Shown: piece after piece, positions 36,174 to 45,399 of the stretch
Position numbering within the stretch: the first letter of the stretch is position 1
Layout of the letters: every line of letters starts with the position of its first letter
Assembly (NCBI RefSeq): GCF_021441885.1
Contig: NZ_CP090439.1
Location: 496,001-560,000 of the forward strand
Source: Vibrio maritimus
GTDB taxonomy: Bacteria; Pseudomonadota; Gammaproteobacteria; Enterobacterales; Vibrionaceae
DNA: 64,000 nucleotides
Direction of reading: 5' to 3'
Translations under genes and position numbers: made by a program
Notes under the pieces: model-generated
What the model saw: the letters and a program-made list of their open reading frames with translations, nothing else
What the model was told of the DNA's origin: nothing
The model's database searches: none

Positions 36174-36677
36174 CTACCAACGAATATAGATGGGCGTACC
36201 AATCTTAACTAGAGAGACCAGCTCGTCCATCTCATCGTTGGTAATGGCAATGCAGCCATTGGTCCAGTCGAAGCTTTGCACAAACTGTGGTGGCTTATTG
36301 TTGTCATTTTTGAGTCCGTGAATCTTGATGTTTCCTCCGGGACTCACCCCTAAACTTTGTGCGCGTTTCTTATCTCTCAAATTTGGATAGCTAATGTGCA
36401 TAGAACGATAAAACGCAGAATCATCCATTACGAAGTCGAGGTAATATTTGCCCTCAGGGGTGCGATTGTCACCTTCCTGAATCTTGTGTCCACGTGGATT
36501 TTTTCCGAGTGCAATTCGATACTCTCGGACCACAACATCACCGTCCATCAAGTACATTCGTCTCGAAGACTTTTTTACTTCCACTCGATCAACGACAGCA
36601 TCTTTTGCTAATTCCAAACTAAGCGCTTGAAATGGAAGAGCAATAGACAAAACTAAAACCAATAACCACTTATACAT
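36174..36677 (-). CDS. L,D-transpeptidase (YkuD) family protein
   Basis: 167 aa from the ATG at 36677 (GAGGGAAG upstream). Signal peptide MYKWLLVLVLSIALPFQALS. The YkuD domain shows RTPEGKYYLD (~80), IKIHGL (~118) and the catalytic cysteine in DWTNGCIAITNDEMDEL (~140). The family forms or modifies 3-3 peptidoglycan cross-links or anchors lipoproteins. The domain is short and has no LysM or other cell-wall binding module, so it resembles the small YafK/ErfK-like group. Convergent with the FadL-like gene. Confidence 0.9.
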   Translation of the reverse strand: MYKWLLVLVLSIALPFQALSLELAKDAVVDRVEVKKSSRRMYLMDGDVVVREYRIALGKNPRGHKIQEGDNRTPEGKYYLDFVMDDSAFYRSMHISYPNLRDKKRAQSLGVSPGGNIKIHGLKNDNNKPPQFVQSFDWTNGCIAITNDEMDELVSLVKIGTPIYIRW

Positions 36678-36935
36678 CAGTCTTCCCTCAAAATTCGAAC
36701 GCAAATCTTATCCCTTTATGACAATAGTTCCAACGAAATGTGCCATTTCATCGCTCTTGTTATTCTGATACGAACTAATGCAATGAGTAGAGTATAGAAA
36801 GAAAACTAGCAAGTTCATTGTTGCAATATAACAACACTGTTTTAATTAAATCCCCATATATCAACAATAGTTTTTTGACTAGACTTGTTAGCAACTTCAC
36901 TACAGAAGTCCACTAATTCAAAAAAGGGTGAACAT

Positions 36936-37655
36936 ATGAAAAAGCTAGTTGTTATTACAGGTGCAAGTTCTGGTATTGGCGAAGCGATCGCACGTCGTTT
37001 AAGTTATGCTGGTCACCCACTGCTTCTTCTTGCTCGTCGCGTAGAGAAGCTAGAAGCACTGCAACTACCTAATACACTGTGTGAAAAAGTCGACATCACC
37101 GACAAAGCGACGTTTGAAGCAGCCATTGCTAAAGCGGAAGAGCAATTTGGTCCTGCTGACGCTCTGATTAACAATGCTGGCGTTATGCTACTAGGTCAGA
37201 TCGATACTCAAGACGCATCAGAATGGAAAACCATGTTTGACGTGAACGTCGTTGGTCTTCTCAATGGTATGCAGGCGGTACTTGCACCAATGAAGGCACG
37301 CAACGCCGGCACCATCATCAATATCAGCTCGATTGCCGGTCGCAAAACCTTTGGCAACCACGCTGCGTATTGCGGTACCAAGTTTGCCGTTCACGCTATT
37401 TCAGAGAACGTTCGTGAAGAAGTTGCAGAGTCTGATGTTCGTGTTGTCACCATCGCTCCTGGCGCGGTAGAAACAGAACTGTTGTCGCACACAACTTCAC
37501 AAGAGATCAAAGATGGCTACGATCAATGGAAAGAAGTCATGGGTGGTGTACTTGCAGCCGATGATGTTGCGAGAGCGGTAGAGTTTGCTTATGCACAACC
37601 TCAAAACGTGTGTATTCGTGAAATTGTATTGGCTCCGACCCGCCAGCAGCCATAA
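36936..37655 (+). CDS. Short-chain dehydrogenase/reductase (SDR)
   Basis: 239 aa from the ATG at 36936 (GGGTG upstream). Cofactor motif TGASSGIGEA (~8-17), NNAGV (~84), catalytic Ser in NISSIAG (~135) and YCGTK (Tyr/Lys, ~149-153). This is the YdfG-like subgroup of classical SDRs that reduce hydroxy acids or aldehydes with NADP(H). Codon use suggests good expression. A strong terminator follows. Confidence 0.9.
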   Translation: MKKLVVITGASSGIGEAIARRLSYAGHPLLLLARRVEKLEALQLPNTLCEKVDITDKATFEAAIAKAEEQFGPADALINNAGVMLLGQIDTQDASEWKTMFDVNVVGLLNGMQAVLAPMKARNAGTIINISSIAGRKTFGNHAAYCGTKFAVHAISENVREEVAESDVRVVTIAPGAVETELLSHTTSQEIKDGYDQWKEVMGGVLAADDVARAVEFAYAQPQNVCIREIVLAPTRQQP

Positions 37656-37967
37656 AATCACAGAAACATCTAAAAACAGCGCCATTTGGCGCTGTTTTTT
37701 TGTGTCTACTTCAAGGCAAAGTCGTACTCAGGGAAAATAATATACCTTTATCAAGCCCTATCGCTAAAGTGAAATAACAAAAGTGATATTCGTCAGCATC
37801 AATAATCAAAATTGATTGTAACCAGTTGTAATTCTATGACGCGTTCGCGTTTTACGGAACATAATTCATAAATCGATTTAATAATAGCGTCGGCTCTCAA
37901 TTTGGCCTGGTGGGTTATTGTAAAATACACCTAGTCAATAACGGTTCCTGATTTAAGGAGAAGTAAT
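37656..37967. other. Intergenic stretch before small exported protein
   Basis: 312 bp. It holds the SDR terminator (aacagcgcca / tggcgctgtt then TTTTTTT, 37675-37702) and the promoter region of the 47-aa gene. Apart from AT-rich promoter-like stretches near 37920-37930 I see nothing else. Confidence 0.6.
37675..37702 (+). terminator. SDR terminator
   Basis: aacagcgcca-ttt-tggcgctgtt like stem followed by TTTTTTT, 20 bp after the stop. Confidence 0.87.
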
Positions 37968-38111
37968 ATGGAGAGAATAATCAACACCTTAGGGTTATGT
38001 ATCATAGCAAGCAAGTACGCTATCGTGCTATTGATGGCTGGTATCACGTTCAGCAGTGGTGCATTCGCCGCTGAATTATTACTGTGCACAGGGATGGAAA
38101 ACTCTGATTGA
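37968..38111 (+). CDS. 47-aa exported micropeptide precursor
   Basis: ATG at 37968 with AAGGAG 7 nt upstream, an ideal SD. The product begins MERIINTLGLCIIASKYA and continues with a hydrophobic core and an AFA|A cleavage site near residue 34. Cleavage would leave only about 13 residues (AELLLCTGMENSD). A strong terminator 65 bp downstream makes it a stand-alone transcript. Could be a secreted peptide, a small membrane protein if uncleaved, or a leader peptide. No family recognised. Confidence 0.7.
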   Translation: MERIINTLGLCIIASKYAIVLLMAGITFSSGAFAAELLLCTGMENSD

Positions 38112-38175
38112 GTTTTTGTAAGGGAATATACAGCGACATTCTTCTAATAAACCTTTTTACGTTGCTTTATATTTT

Positions 38176-38202
38176 TAGGGAGCTATTTGCTCCCTTTTTT
38201 TA
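38176..38202 (+). terminator. Terminator of the micropeptide transcript
   Basis: agggagc-tattt-gctccct followed by TTTTTTTATT. Confidence 0.9.
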
Positions 38203-38354
38203 TTCTAAGGCATTAAGCTTGATTTAAATCAATTATTTCATGCCTTCCTATATATCAATAATATCCAGTTTATCGTTAAAGTCCTCTGCCCCTTACCGTA
38301 ACTTAGCGGTACAATGTCGCCCTCTATGACCTTTGATATTGAAAAGGATGATTC

Positions 38355-39080
38355 ATGCTTGCTGATTGGCTCAGCCAAACCTCACTCATTGCGATGCTAT
38401 TGATCTTCGTTGGCGCTTACGTGCAAACAGCAATCGGCTTTGGACTCGCCATTGTGGCGGCACCTCTCTTGTTTCAAGTCTCTCCAGACTATGTGCCGGC
38501 TCCGATTTGCCTCGTCGCTTTGTTTATCTCAATCCTTAACGCCATGAAGCACAAGAGCAACATCGCTATCGGCGGGCTTAAAATGGCAATGATAGGTCGC
38601 GTTCCTGGCTCTGTTGCGGGTGCAGCTTTGTTGCTATACGTATCGACTCAAGTGCTGTCACTCTGGCTAGGGTTGTTGGTTGTTTTTGCGGTTGTTGTGA
38701 GCCTTTTACCCGTGCGTATTGAACCAACACCAACAAGAATGGGTATTGCAGGCTTCTTTTCAGGCTTCTTTGGCACTAGCAGTGGTATTGGTGGTCCGCC
38801 AATGGCACTTCTACTTCAGCATCAAGAAGCGAATCAGCTACGCGGCAACCTATCAGCGTTCTTTGTGTTCAGCTCAATCATGTCGCTTATTGTGCAAGCC
38901 CCTATTGGCTTTCTTACGCTCCATCACCTCTATATCACTGTGCCACTCATTCCCGCGGCGTGGTTGGGCTATCACTTAGCAAGACTTACTACCCAGTCAC
39001 TACCGAAAGAGAAGGTCCGACTGGCGGCTTTATTGTTGTGCTCAATTAGTGGTCTGACGGCGATTTGGCAAAGCTTTTAA
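38355..39080 (+). CDS. TauE/SafE-family anion permease
   Basis: 241 aa, about eight membrane helices. The two half-repeats carry the family signatures: QTAIGFGLAIVAAPLLF (~24-40) and GFFSGFFGTSSGIGGPPMALLLQ (~133-155). The family exports sulfite, sulfoacetate or related organosulfonates. No sulfur-metabolism neighbour is present, so the substrate stays open. Single gene with a bidirectional terminator after it. Confidence 0.9.
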   Translation: MLADWLSQTSLIAMLLIFVGAYVQTAIGFGLAIVAAPLLFQVSPDYVPAPICLVALFISILNAMKHKSNIAIGGLKMAMIGRVPGSVAGAALLLYVSTQVLSLWLGLLVVFAVVVSLLPVRIEPTPTRMGIAGFFSGFFGTSSGIGGPPMALLLQHQEANQLRGNLSAFFVFSSIMSLIVQAPIGFLTLHHLYITVPLIPAAWLGYHLARLTTQSLPKEKVRLAALLLCSISGLTAIWQSF

Positions 39081-39141
39081 GGGCGTGGTATTTGAGAACA
39101 CAGTTTCCTCAAGTCACTTTTATCGTACACTTATAACCAGA

Positions 39142-39168
39142 AAAGGGAGCAAATTTGCTCCCTTTTGT
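39142..39168. terminator. Bidirectional terminator between TauE and MFS genes
   Basis: aaaagggagcaaa / tttgctcccttttg, a near-perfect stem with A/T runs on both sides, between convergent genes. Confidence 0.9.
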
Positions 39169-39188
39169 TATCAATCACCCTTTTCAGC

Positions 39189-40445
39189 TCAAGCGTGATT
39201 TGTCTTTGCTTTGTGCTCGTGCGTTTGCTTTTCTTTGGTGACAATCCAAATTGCCACAAATGCGATAGCAGTTAACACACCAATGGCTACAGGCAGAGCA
39301 CTCCAACTGAATGACTCAACCGTGAAACCACTGATCGCACTACCTGTCGCAAAACCGATTGAGATAAAGAACATCATCAAACCTTGCGTGTAGCCCGCAC
39401 CAACACGTGTCAAGCGAGACGCGACCGCCGGCGAACACATGTCTGTCACGGTAATGCCTTGTAGGTAAACGATCACCAAAGCCACTGGTAGAATCACAGT
39501 CGGAATGAACTGAAGTTCTGCGATAAAATACAGTGCTGCGATTACTGCAATAGACGCAACAGTACACAGTTTGAATAGTGCTGTTGGTCCAAACTTCGCT
39601 GAAAATCTCTCAGCTGCAATAACAACAATCAAACCTAGTACTGCTGAGATAGAAAGACTCGTCGCTGACAAGGCTTCAGACACCGTGAATGCATTTTTCA
39701 TCAGGTTAGGAAATTGAGCCTGGAATGCACCTTGGCCAGCACATAAGGCAGCTACGGCAAATAAGAACAGCCCAAACTTCGAGAATAGTACTTTAACGAT
39801 GTTCACTTTCTCTTGGGATTCTTCTGCCGCCTCTTTTTCACGCGCTTCAGCCGTGTCCAATACGCGCTGTCCAGCTTCTTTATTGCTAAGAAATGTCACA
39901 ACAGATAAAACAGCCACAGTCGCCATCATTGTGTAAAAGCTTGTCTCATAGCCAAATCCACCATCAGTCAATGCCGCTAATGCACCACCACCTAGCAAAG
40001 TACCGATGATCGCCGCTTGCGCCATACGACCAAGCTTTAGTGCCTCAGTTTTGTTGTCGTATCCAGCAAAGGCAATAAACACTGGGTTTAGCATTAACAG
40101 CGTTGCGGAACCCAGACCAAAGAACACTGAGCCAATCGCCATCATTGTAAAATCAGTACCCGATGCGATGTAGCAGAAACCAGCGACGATATACGCGATC
40201 ATGCCTAAGAACTGCGCTAAGCGGTGCGCTTTAAACTTATCGGCAAGTAAACCGATAATCGGTGCTGCGAGACCTGCCACACCGAAGAAACCCATTGCAA
40301 TACCTGCATTGGCAAAACTACCCGTTCGCTCGGCAACGAAAGCTGGCATAACAATAGGAATGAATACAAGCTGTACAAAGCCGTATGCGAGGTGGGCTGA
40401 AAACCAAAGTTCGATCCCAAGTTTGTTAAATAGGTTTTTTAGCAT
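39189..40445 (-). CDS. MFS transporter
   Basis: 418 aa from the ATG at 40445 (MLKNLFNKLGIELWFSAHLAYGF); an upstream in-frame start at 40514 would add 23 residues of AT-rich leader and is less likely. Twelve membrane helices with the MFS loop-2/3 motif GLLADKFKAHRLAQFLG (~62-78). A charged loop (AREKEAAEESQEKVN, ~185-200) separates the two halves. C-terminal tail TKEKQTHEHKAKTNHA is polar. The substrate cannot be deduced. Confidence 0.87.
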   Translation of the reverse strand: MLKNLFNKLGIELWFSAHLAYGFVQLVFIPIVMPAFVAERTGSFANAGIAMGFFGVAGLAAPIIGLLADKFKAHRLAQFLGMIAYIVAGFCYIASGTDFTMMAIGSVFFGLGSATLLMLNPVFIAFAGYDNKTEALKLGRMAQAAIIGTLLGGGALAALTDGGFGYETSFYTMMATVAVLSVVTFLSNKEAGQRVLDTAEAREKEAAEESQEKVNIVKVLFSKFGLFLFAVAALCAGQGAFQAQFPNLMKNAFTVSEALSATSLSISAVLGLIVVIAAERFSAKFGPTALFKLCTVASIAVIAALYFIAELQFIPTVILPVALVIVYLQGITVTDMCSPAVASRLTRVGAGYTQGLMMFFISIGFATGSAISGFTVESFSWSALPVAIGVLTAIAFVAIWIVTKEKQTHEHKAKTNHA

Positions 40446-41152
40446 AACTATTCTGCGTATCCCTTTTGCCAAGATGAGACAAAGCCTCCGGTTCAATCGG
40501 CAAAATTTCAACAAGCATCCTTCTGGTAAAAAAGTTGGCCATCATGGCCATTCACTCTGACTAGTATCAAACAGGTATAATAATTCTCTAGCGAAGAACA
40601 CTAATGTTACATGTGTTGTAACCATTATTAATGCCACTACTAGAAAGTACTACTTTGTTTGTTGATTATTAACTTACTACCAAAAATAAATATTGAAATA
40701 GTTCAAATCAATATTTTGAAAAAATAGTAATGCTCTATGTCTCAAAATTATAAAGTTTCACTGATACACAAGCCCACATTGATAACCATCAGTTAATCAT
40801 GATAGAAAAGCGATCCAAAAAGGTTTCATTTTGGTTAAAAATGACGATTTTTAATTACCTTTTGAATCTATTTAAAAGAAAAATAGGACACAACATGAAC
40901 TAACGCAAAAGCGAATAGCTTAAATATGGAATGAATAAAGTACTTAGATATATATTATAAAATACCAAAAGTAAAATACCCAAGTATATTACTGTGATAT
41001 TTCCAAAACGATGATTCAGTGTATTTTCGACTTTGAATAATAATGGGAAAAGTTTAGTTAACGAGCTATTTGGTTTAAGTGAGAGTAAATGGTTGCGGAG
41101 TGAGTTCTAAGCCTAGTGAAAAAAAAGAACCAGCTAAGCTGGTTCAATTGCG
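40446..41152. other. AT-rich intergenic stretch
   Basis: About 700 bp, very AT-rich, no ORF with a Shine-Dalgarno. It contains the MFS promoter on the right-hand side of that gene and, at 41127-41145, the terminator of the next small gene. I see no known RNA motif; such AT-rich DNA may be H-NS bound. Confidence 0.6.
41127..41145 (-). terminator. Terminator of the 51-aa exported protein gene
   Basis: gaaccagctaagctggttc, a perfect palindrome, followed on the minus strand by TTTTTTTT. Confidence 0.9.
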
Positions 41153-41308
41153 TTAGAGTTTCTTCATATCTTTCGGACAGGTATCGAGGTGAGTTGTGAC
41201 CACCAGACCGGCATCGGTTAGACAAATATTGCCAGGCTCACCTGCATCATCGGCTAATGCAAAAAAAGAACATACCGTGCTAAGCACGAAAACCACTAAT
41301 GATTTCAT
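41153..41308 (-). CDS. 51-aa exported protein with two cysteines
   Basis: ATG at 41308 with AAGGAG 8-9 nt upstream, and a strong terminator 8 bp after the stop. Residues 1-19 (MKSLVVFVLSTVCSFFALA) form a textbook signal peptide, cleaved before DDAGEP. The 32-residue mature part has two Cys (NICLTDAGL and LDTCPKDM) that could form a disulfide, and a basic end KDMKKL. No known family. Translation signals, a signal peptide and a matched terminator make it very likely real. Confidence 0.8.
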   Translation of the reverse strand: MKSLVVFVLSTVCSFFALADDAGEPGNICLTDAGLVVTTHLDTCPKDMKKL

Positions 41309-41717
41309 TGCGATATCTCCTTACTAACGTGTTGTTCTGCGTGGCAAACTCCCTGCCTCGCTCTTTGAGCATAGTCAAGAAAAAGCAATAGCGACAAAGA
41401 ATTTATTCAATAATTTCAAATAGATAAACACCATCAATAACAGGGGGTGGCAATATTTATCCACCCAATACCAAAACCGCCCCTCGTGACACCACACCCC
41501 TCGCTTCTGATCGAACCCTTAGCTGCAGCACGACGGGTCAGACCACCAGACCGCTATGATTATGTCCTTAACAAACAGATAGTTAAGATGAAAGTATAAT
41601 CCGTGACGCTTTATTACCGATCTTCATCCTGTAAATGGCACAGCGTTTGCTTACTTATTGTTCAGATGCTCAATAAAAGGGCACGATACACAACTACAAC
41701 TATTAGGATGAATGTTT
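41309..41717. other. Intergenic stretch before the chemoreceptor
   Basis: 409 bp holding the promoters of the 51-aa gene (minus) and the chemoreceptor (plus). No ORF, repeat or RNA signature seen. Confidence 0.6.
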
Positions 41718-43382
41718 ATGAATTTGTCGATTCGAAAGCGACTTTATGTACTCACCATAGTACCTTTGCTGCTCGTTACAATTGGGATACTGGGGATCAC
41801 CTACTCCAAGGTTTCTGCACTAAATCAACAACAGTTTGATGACACTCGCCAGAACCTACTCAGCAATAAGCAACTTGAACTCAAAAACTACGTTGAACTT
41901 GCTCAAACCTCAGTCTTGAGGTTAGCAAAAGAGGGTGCCAACCTAGAAGAAGGTTTAGAGGTGCTGCGCCATCTGAAGTTTGACGGCAATGGCTATATCT
42001 TCGGCTATAACTCCAAAGGTGATCGACTTTTGATGGGGACGAGCACTAAAGATATTGGCAACAACTACTATTCGGCTCAAGACAGTAAAGGGAACTACTT
42101 TATCCAAGACTTGATTCAAAACGCCAAGTCCGGACAGTATACGACCTACTACTTTCCAAAACCGGGACAAACTCTAGCAGAACCTAAGTTAAGCTTCTCT
42201 ATGTATATCCCCGAATGGGATCTCATGATTGGCACTGGCTTCTATATCGATGACATCGACCAAACCATTTCTAAAATGGAGCAAGAAGCCACCTCTGCCC
42301 TGCAGAGCAAAATTTTCACCATCTTTATTCTATCTGGCGTCACACTCGCCTTTGTGTTTGTGCTTGCGACCTTCATCAATCGCAGCATCATGAAGCCACT
42401 AGAGAAATTCGACACTTCACTTCAAAGCTTTGCAAAGGGCGATGCCGACCTGACTGCACGTATGGAAGAGTTTGACGCCCCTGAATTTAAGCGCTTGGGA
42501 CGTAACTTCAATGCCTTTGTTTCAAGCTTACAGGAAATCATTGCTAATGTATCGAGCACTAGCCATGCCGTGGTTGAAGAAACCAAAGAAATGAAGTCTC
42601 GTGCCGCTCAAGTTGACAGCCTAGCTTCCAGTCAGCGTGAAGAGACCGAACAAGTGGCAACGGCAATGACCGAGATGACCACAACATCATCAGAAATTTC
42701 CAGTAACGCAACCAGCGCTGCCGCGTCAGCTCAAGAAGCCGACACGAACGCTCGCGACGCACAATTGACGGTAAACACTGCCGCTTCCTCGGTACGTGAA
42801 CTCGCAGAAGAAGTACTACAAGCCAGTAATGTGATTAGCAGGCTAGAGGGCGACGTGAAGAACATCTCGACATCACTCGCTGTCATACAAGATATCGCGG
42901 AGCAAACCAACTTACTTGCGCTTAACGCTGCTATCGAAGCCGCTCGAGCAGGTGAACAGGGCCGGGGATTTGCAGTTGTCGCTGATGAAGTGCGTCAACT
43001 TGCGAGTCGCACGCAACAGAGCACTGGTGAAATCAACCAAATGATCGAACAGTTAAAGGGCGCTTCTGATGAAGCGGTAAAAGCGATGGACTCAAGCAGA
43101 ACACGCGGTGAAGCAACGGTTCAACAAGCTAATGATGCAGCTGCAGCAATCGAGGAGATCCAGCGAGCTATCGCCAATATCCACGATATGAATGCACTTA
43201 TAGCAACGGCAACAGAAGAACAAGCTATTGTTGGTAAAGACATTGCACAGCGCATTGTGGTCATCTCAGACCAAAGTGCTGAGTCTGCGAGTCTAGCCGC
43301 AAAAAATCGTGACGGCAGTACTCACTTAAACGGCAGAGCTTCTCAATTAGAGCAGCTAGTCTCCCGATTTACAGTATCTTAA
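41718..43382 (+). CDS. Cache-domain methyl-accepting chemotaxis protein
   Basis: 554 aa using the ATG at 41718 (AGGA 9 nt upstream); 41712 is also possible. TM1 is at ~8-28. The periplasmic sCache domain (~30-190) carries the signature FDGNGYIFGYNSKGDRLLM and YIPEWDLMIGTGFYIDDI, typical of small-organic-acid sensors. TM2 is ~200-222, HAMP ~223-275, and the signalling coiled coil ends at 554 with the hairpin tip DIAEQTNLLALNAAIEAARAGEQGRGFAVVADEVRQLA (~393-430). No C-terminal NWETF pentapeptide. Directs swimming through CheA/CheW. Confidence 0.95.
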   Translation: MNLSIRKRLYVLTIVPLLLVTIGILGITYSKVSALNQQQFDDTRQNLLSNKQLELKNYVELAQTSVLRLAKEGANLEEGLEVLRHLKFDGNGYIFGYNSKGDRLLMGTSTKDIGNNYYSAQDSKGNYFIQDLIQNAKSGQYTTYYFPKPGQTLAEPKLSFSMYIPEWDLMIGTGFYIDDIDQTISKMEQEATSALQSKIFTIFILSGVTLAFVFVLATFINRSIMKPLEKFDTSLQSFAKGDADLTARMEEFDAPEFKRLGRNFNAFVSSLQEIIANVSSTSHAVVEETKEMKSRAAQVDSLASSQREETEQVATAMTEMTTTSSEISSNATSAAASAQEADTNARDAQLTVNTAASSVRELAEEVLQASNVISRLEGDVKNISTSLAVIQDIAEQTNLLALNAAIEAARAGEQGRGFAVVADEVRQLASRTQQSTGEINQMIEQLKGASDEAVKAMDSSRTRGEATVQQANDAAAAIEEIQRAIANIHDMNALIATATEEQAIVGKDIAQRIVVISDQSAESASLAAKNRDGSTHLNGRASQLEQLVSRFTVS

Positions 43383-43396
43383 ACCTTCCTTAATCT

Positions 43397-43422
43397 AAGG
43401 CACGAAATCCTTCGTGCCTTTG
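43397..43422 (+). terminator. Chemoreceptor terminator
   Basis: aaggcacgaa-atc-cttcgtgcctt, perfect 10-bp stem followed by TGCTT. Confidence 0.8.
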
Positions 43423-43532
43423 CTTACTCCACCGCAACACATTCAACAAAACAATAAAACTGACGTAACCATTACAATTGCTCGTCGGTTAATTCTTACA
43501 CTATAGCGATCTTTTGGTGGAAGGAAGAAGCT

Positions 43533-44621
43533 ATGATATTGAAAAAACGGATACTCGCATTAACGGTTAGTGCCTTTCTAATTACTGGTGCTAGTATTAT
43601 TGACTTCAGTAGCACGCCAAAACCGCATCAACTTCAGGCACACGCAAACGTGGTTAAAAACACTTACGAGTCTCGACTGTTTTCCTTGTCTCCCTATAAG
43701 CAAGGTCATTTTGGCTTACGCATGTATAGGCAGACGCAAGACACCAAATACAAAACAACGATACTCGTGGATCTTGCCAACGTCACCGACCGACTTAATC
43801 ACATTGCTGCAAACGTCACCACACCGGATGCTATCCACCAGCATTCTTTAGAGCGCCTCAATGAATACAAAAAAGGCAAAGACGAGAGAAGTGTCCGTCG
43901 ATACAAGGCGACCAAAGACCAGCCAGAATACTTCTTCATGGGGCTCGATGTTCTAAGGTATCTCGCTAGACTGCAAGAGTATGGTGTCACCCACAAAGAT
44001 GATAAGAAGCTTCGTAAACTTCTGCGTAGCTATGACTTCGAATCTGTACTCACCAACAAAGAGATGATCACGGCATGGGCGGCGCAACTTGCCAACCAAG
44101 CCTACTGGTTAAAACAGATTGGCGAACAGGATCTAGTCGATGAGTTTATCACTGCATTTAAGAAAACGTATCCAAACAGCGAAGACTACCGACTAAGCAA
44201 GCAGCAATTTGGCAACAAGCTTTACGGTATGACCCATATTATTTTGGCAGACTCTGGTTACTATCAACGTCAAGTTAGCGAGCAAGAGCATCAATGGATC
44301 TACGACTATTTCCGCCGCAACATTGACGATATTATTCAGCACACTAAAGAAGACATTATCGCAGAAGTCGGCATTAGCTTTTTGTTAGCTGGTTTGGAAG
44401 ACGATCCAGTCGTAGCAAAAGCTCGTGCGGCCATCACAAAGTCTATTGATAAACGACACGGTATGATCCCATCGGTATCCGGCGACTTTGATTTTGCCTA
44501 TGGTGAACATAGAAACGTACTCGCCATTATGCTTTTGGATTGGCAACCACCTTACGAAGGGCCAAATGTTAAAACCGACCCTAAGCTGTTTAAACAGTTA
44601 CCCTACGGTGTAAGAATCTAA
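43533..44621 (+). CDS. DUF3541-like exported protein
   Basis: 362 aa with a signal-like N-terminus (MILKKRILALTVSAFLITGASI). The body is helical and rich in Tyr, Lys and Asp, with WAAQLANQAYWLKQIGEQDLV (~170) and KLYGMTHIILADSGYYQRQV (~230). The C-terminal SGDFDFAYGEHRNVLAIMLLDW is conserved-looking. Length and pattern resemble the Vibrio-restricted DUF3541 family of unknown function; this name is from memory and not checked. Ends 4 bp from the convergent lipase gene. Confidence 0.7.
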   Translation: MILKKRILALTVSAFLITGASIIDFSSTPKPHQLQAHANVVKNTYESRLFSLSPYKQGHFGLRMYRQTQDTKYKTTILVDLANVTDRLNHIAANVTTPDAIHQHSLERLNEYKKGKDERSVRRYKATKDQPEYFFMGLDVLRYLARLQEYGVTHKDDKKLRKLLRSYDFESVLTNKEMITAWAAQLANQAYWLKQIGEQDLVDEFITAFKKTYPNSEDYRLSKQQFGNKLYGMTHIILADSGYYQRQVSEQEHQWIYDYFRRNIDDIIQHTKEDIIAEVGISFLLAGLEDDPVVAKARAAITKSIDKRHGMIPSVSGDFDFAYGEHRNVLAIMLLDWQPPYEGPNVKTDPKLFKQLPYGVRI

Positions 44622-44625
44622 GCGA

Positions 44626-45399
44626 TTACTTTTCGAATCGCTCAGTTTGCAAGAAGTTGAGAATTAATTCCGTCACATAAGGATCTCGACGCAGACGGTC
44701 GTGTTTGATATCGACTTCGACGAAATCCTTCATCCCTTTGAGCTTGGTCGATTCTACCGACACCAAGCCATCGTTGGTCTTTGCAAACATGCCATTGAAC
44801 ACCGGATAACTTTGCGTTCCGGCTATCACGCCAAAGTCGTAGTTTGGGAGCGGTAATTGATTTGGAAAGCTGTTAGGACTGGTCGTCAACGACTCCGCCG
44901 TACCACCAACAAGGGATAGCATCCAGGTATCGGAGAAAAAATCGGCAACATCACTACCATGATTTGGTGTACCTACGAAAACAACATTACCCATTTGTTC
45001 TGATTGAACAAACTCAGGATGCTTCGCGAGATAGGAGCGAATCACTAAACCGCCTAGTGAGTGACCGACGAAGTGGACTTTAGGTTGGTTGGTGGCATGG
45101 TGTGTCGCGGTATCAAATTCTGCTATACAGCGAGAAAGCTCTTCCGCGCTTTTCTCTAAAGTATTTTCTATCGGCTGGCGAATCGTCGGATAGTCAACCA
45201 CACAAACTTGGTACCCCTGATCCGCGATGCCCTTTGACATATTTTGCATCGACCAAGCACTGCGGGCGAGTCCGTGCACAATCACTACCTGCTCAGCGTG
45301 GTGAGCATTGAGCTCTGTGTCCGTGACATCCATTTCGGGTTTGCTGCATCCAACGAGTATTAATGCGGGAACCAAAACTGCCCACTTCATCCGCTTCAT
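44626..45399 (-). CDS. Lipase-like alpha/beta-hydrolase lipoprotein
   Basis: 257 aa from the ATG at 45399 (GGAGATG upstream). Lipobox LVGC at residues ~14-17, so it is a predicted lipoprotein. The alpha/beta-hydrolase core shows VIVHGLARSAWSM (oxyanion loop, ~40), the nucleophile elbow VGHSLGGLVIRSYL (~112), FVGTPNHGSD (~142) and a His near the end (DIKHDRLRRDP, ~238). Resembles triacylglycerol lipases or PGAP1-like hydrolases acting on membrane or extracellular lipid. Substrate not known. Confidence 0.88.
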   Translation of the reverse strand: MKRMKWAVLVPALILVGCSKPEMDVTDTELNAHHAEQVVIVHGLARSAWSMQNMSKGIADQGYQVCVVDYPTIRQPIENTLEKSAEELSRCIAEFDTATHHATNQPKVHFVGHSLGGLVIRSYLAKHPEFVQSEQMGNVVFVGTPNHGSDVADFFSDTWMLSLVGGTAESLTTSPNSFPNQLPLPNYDFGVIAGTQSYPVFNGMFAKTNDGLVSVESTKLKGMKDFVEVDIKHDRLRRDPYVTELILNFLQTERFEK

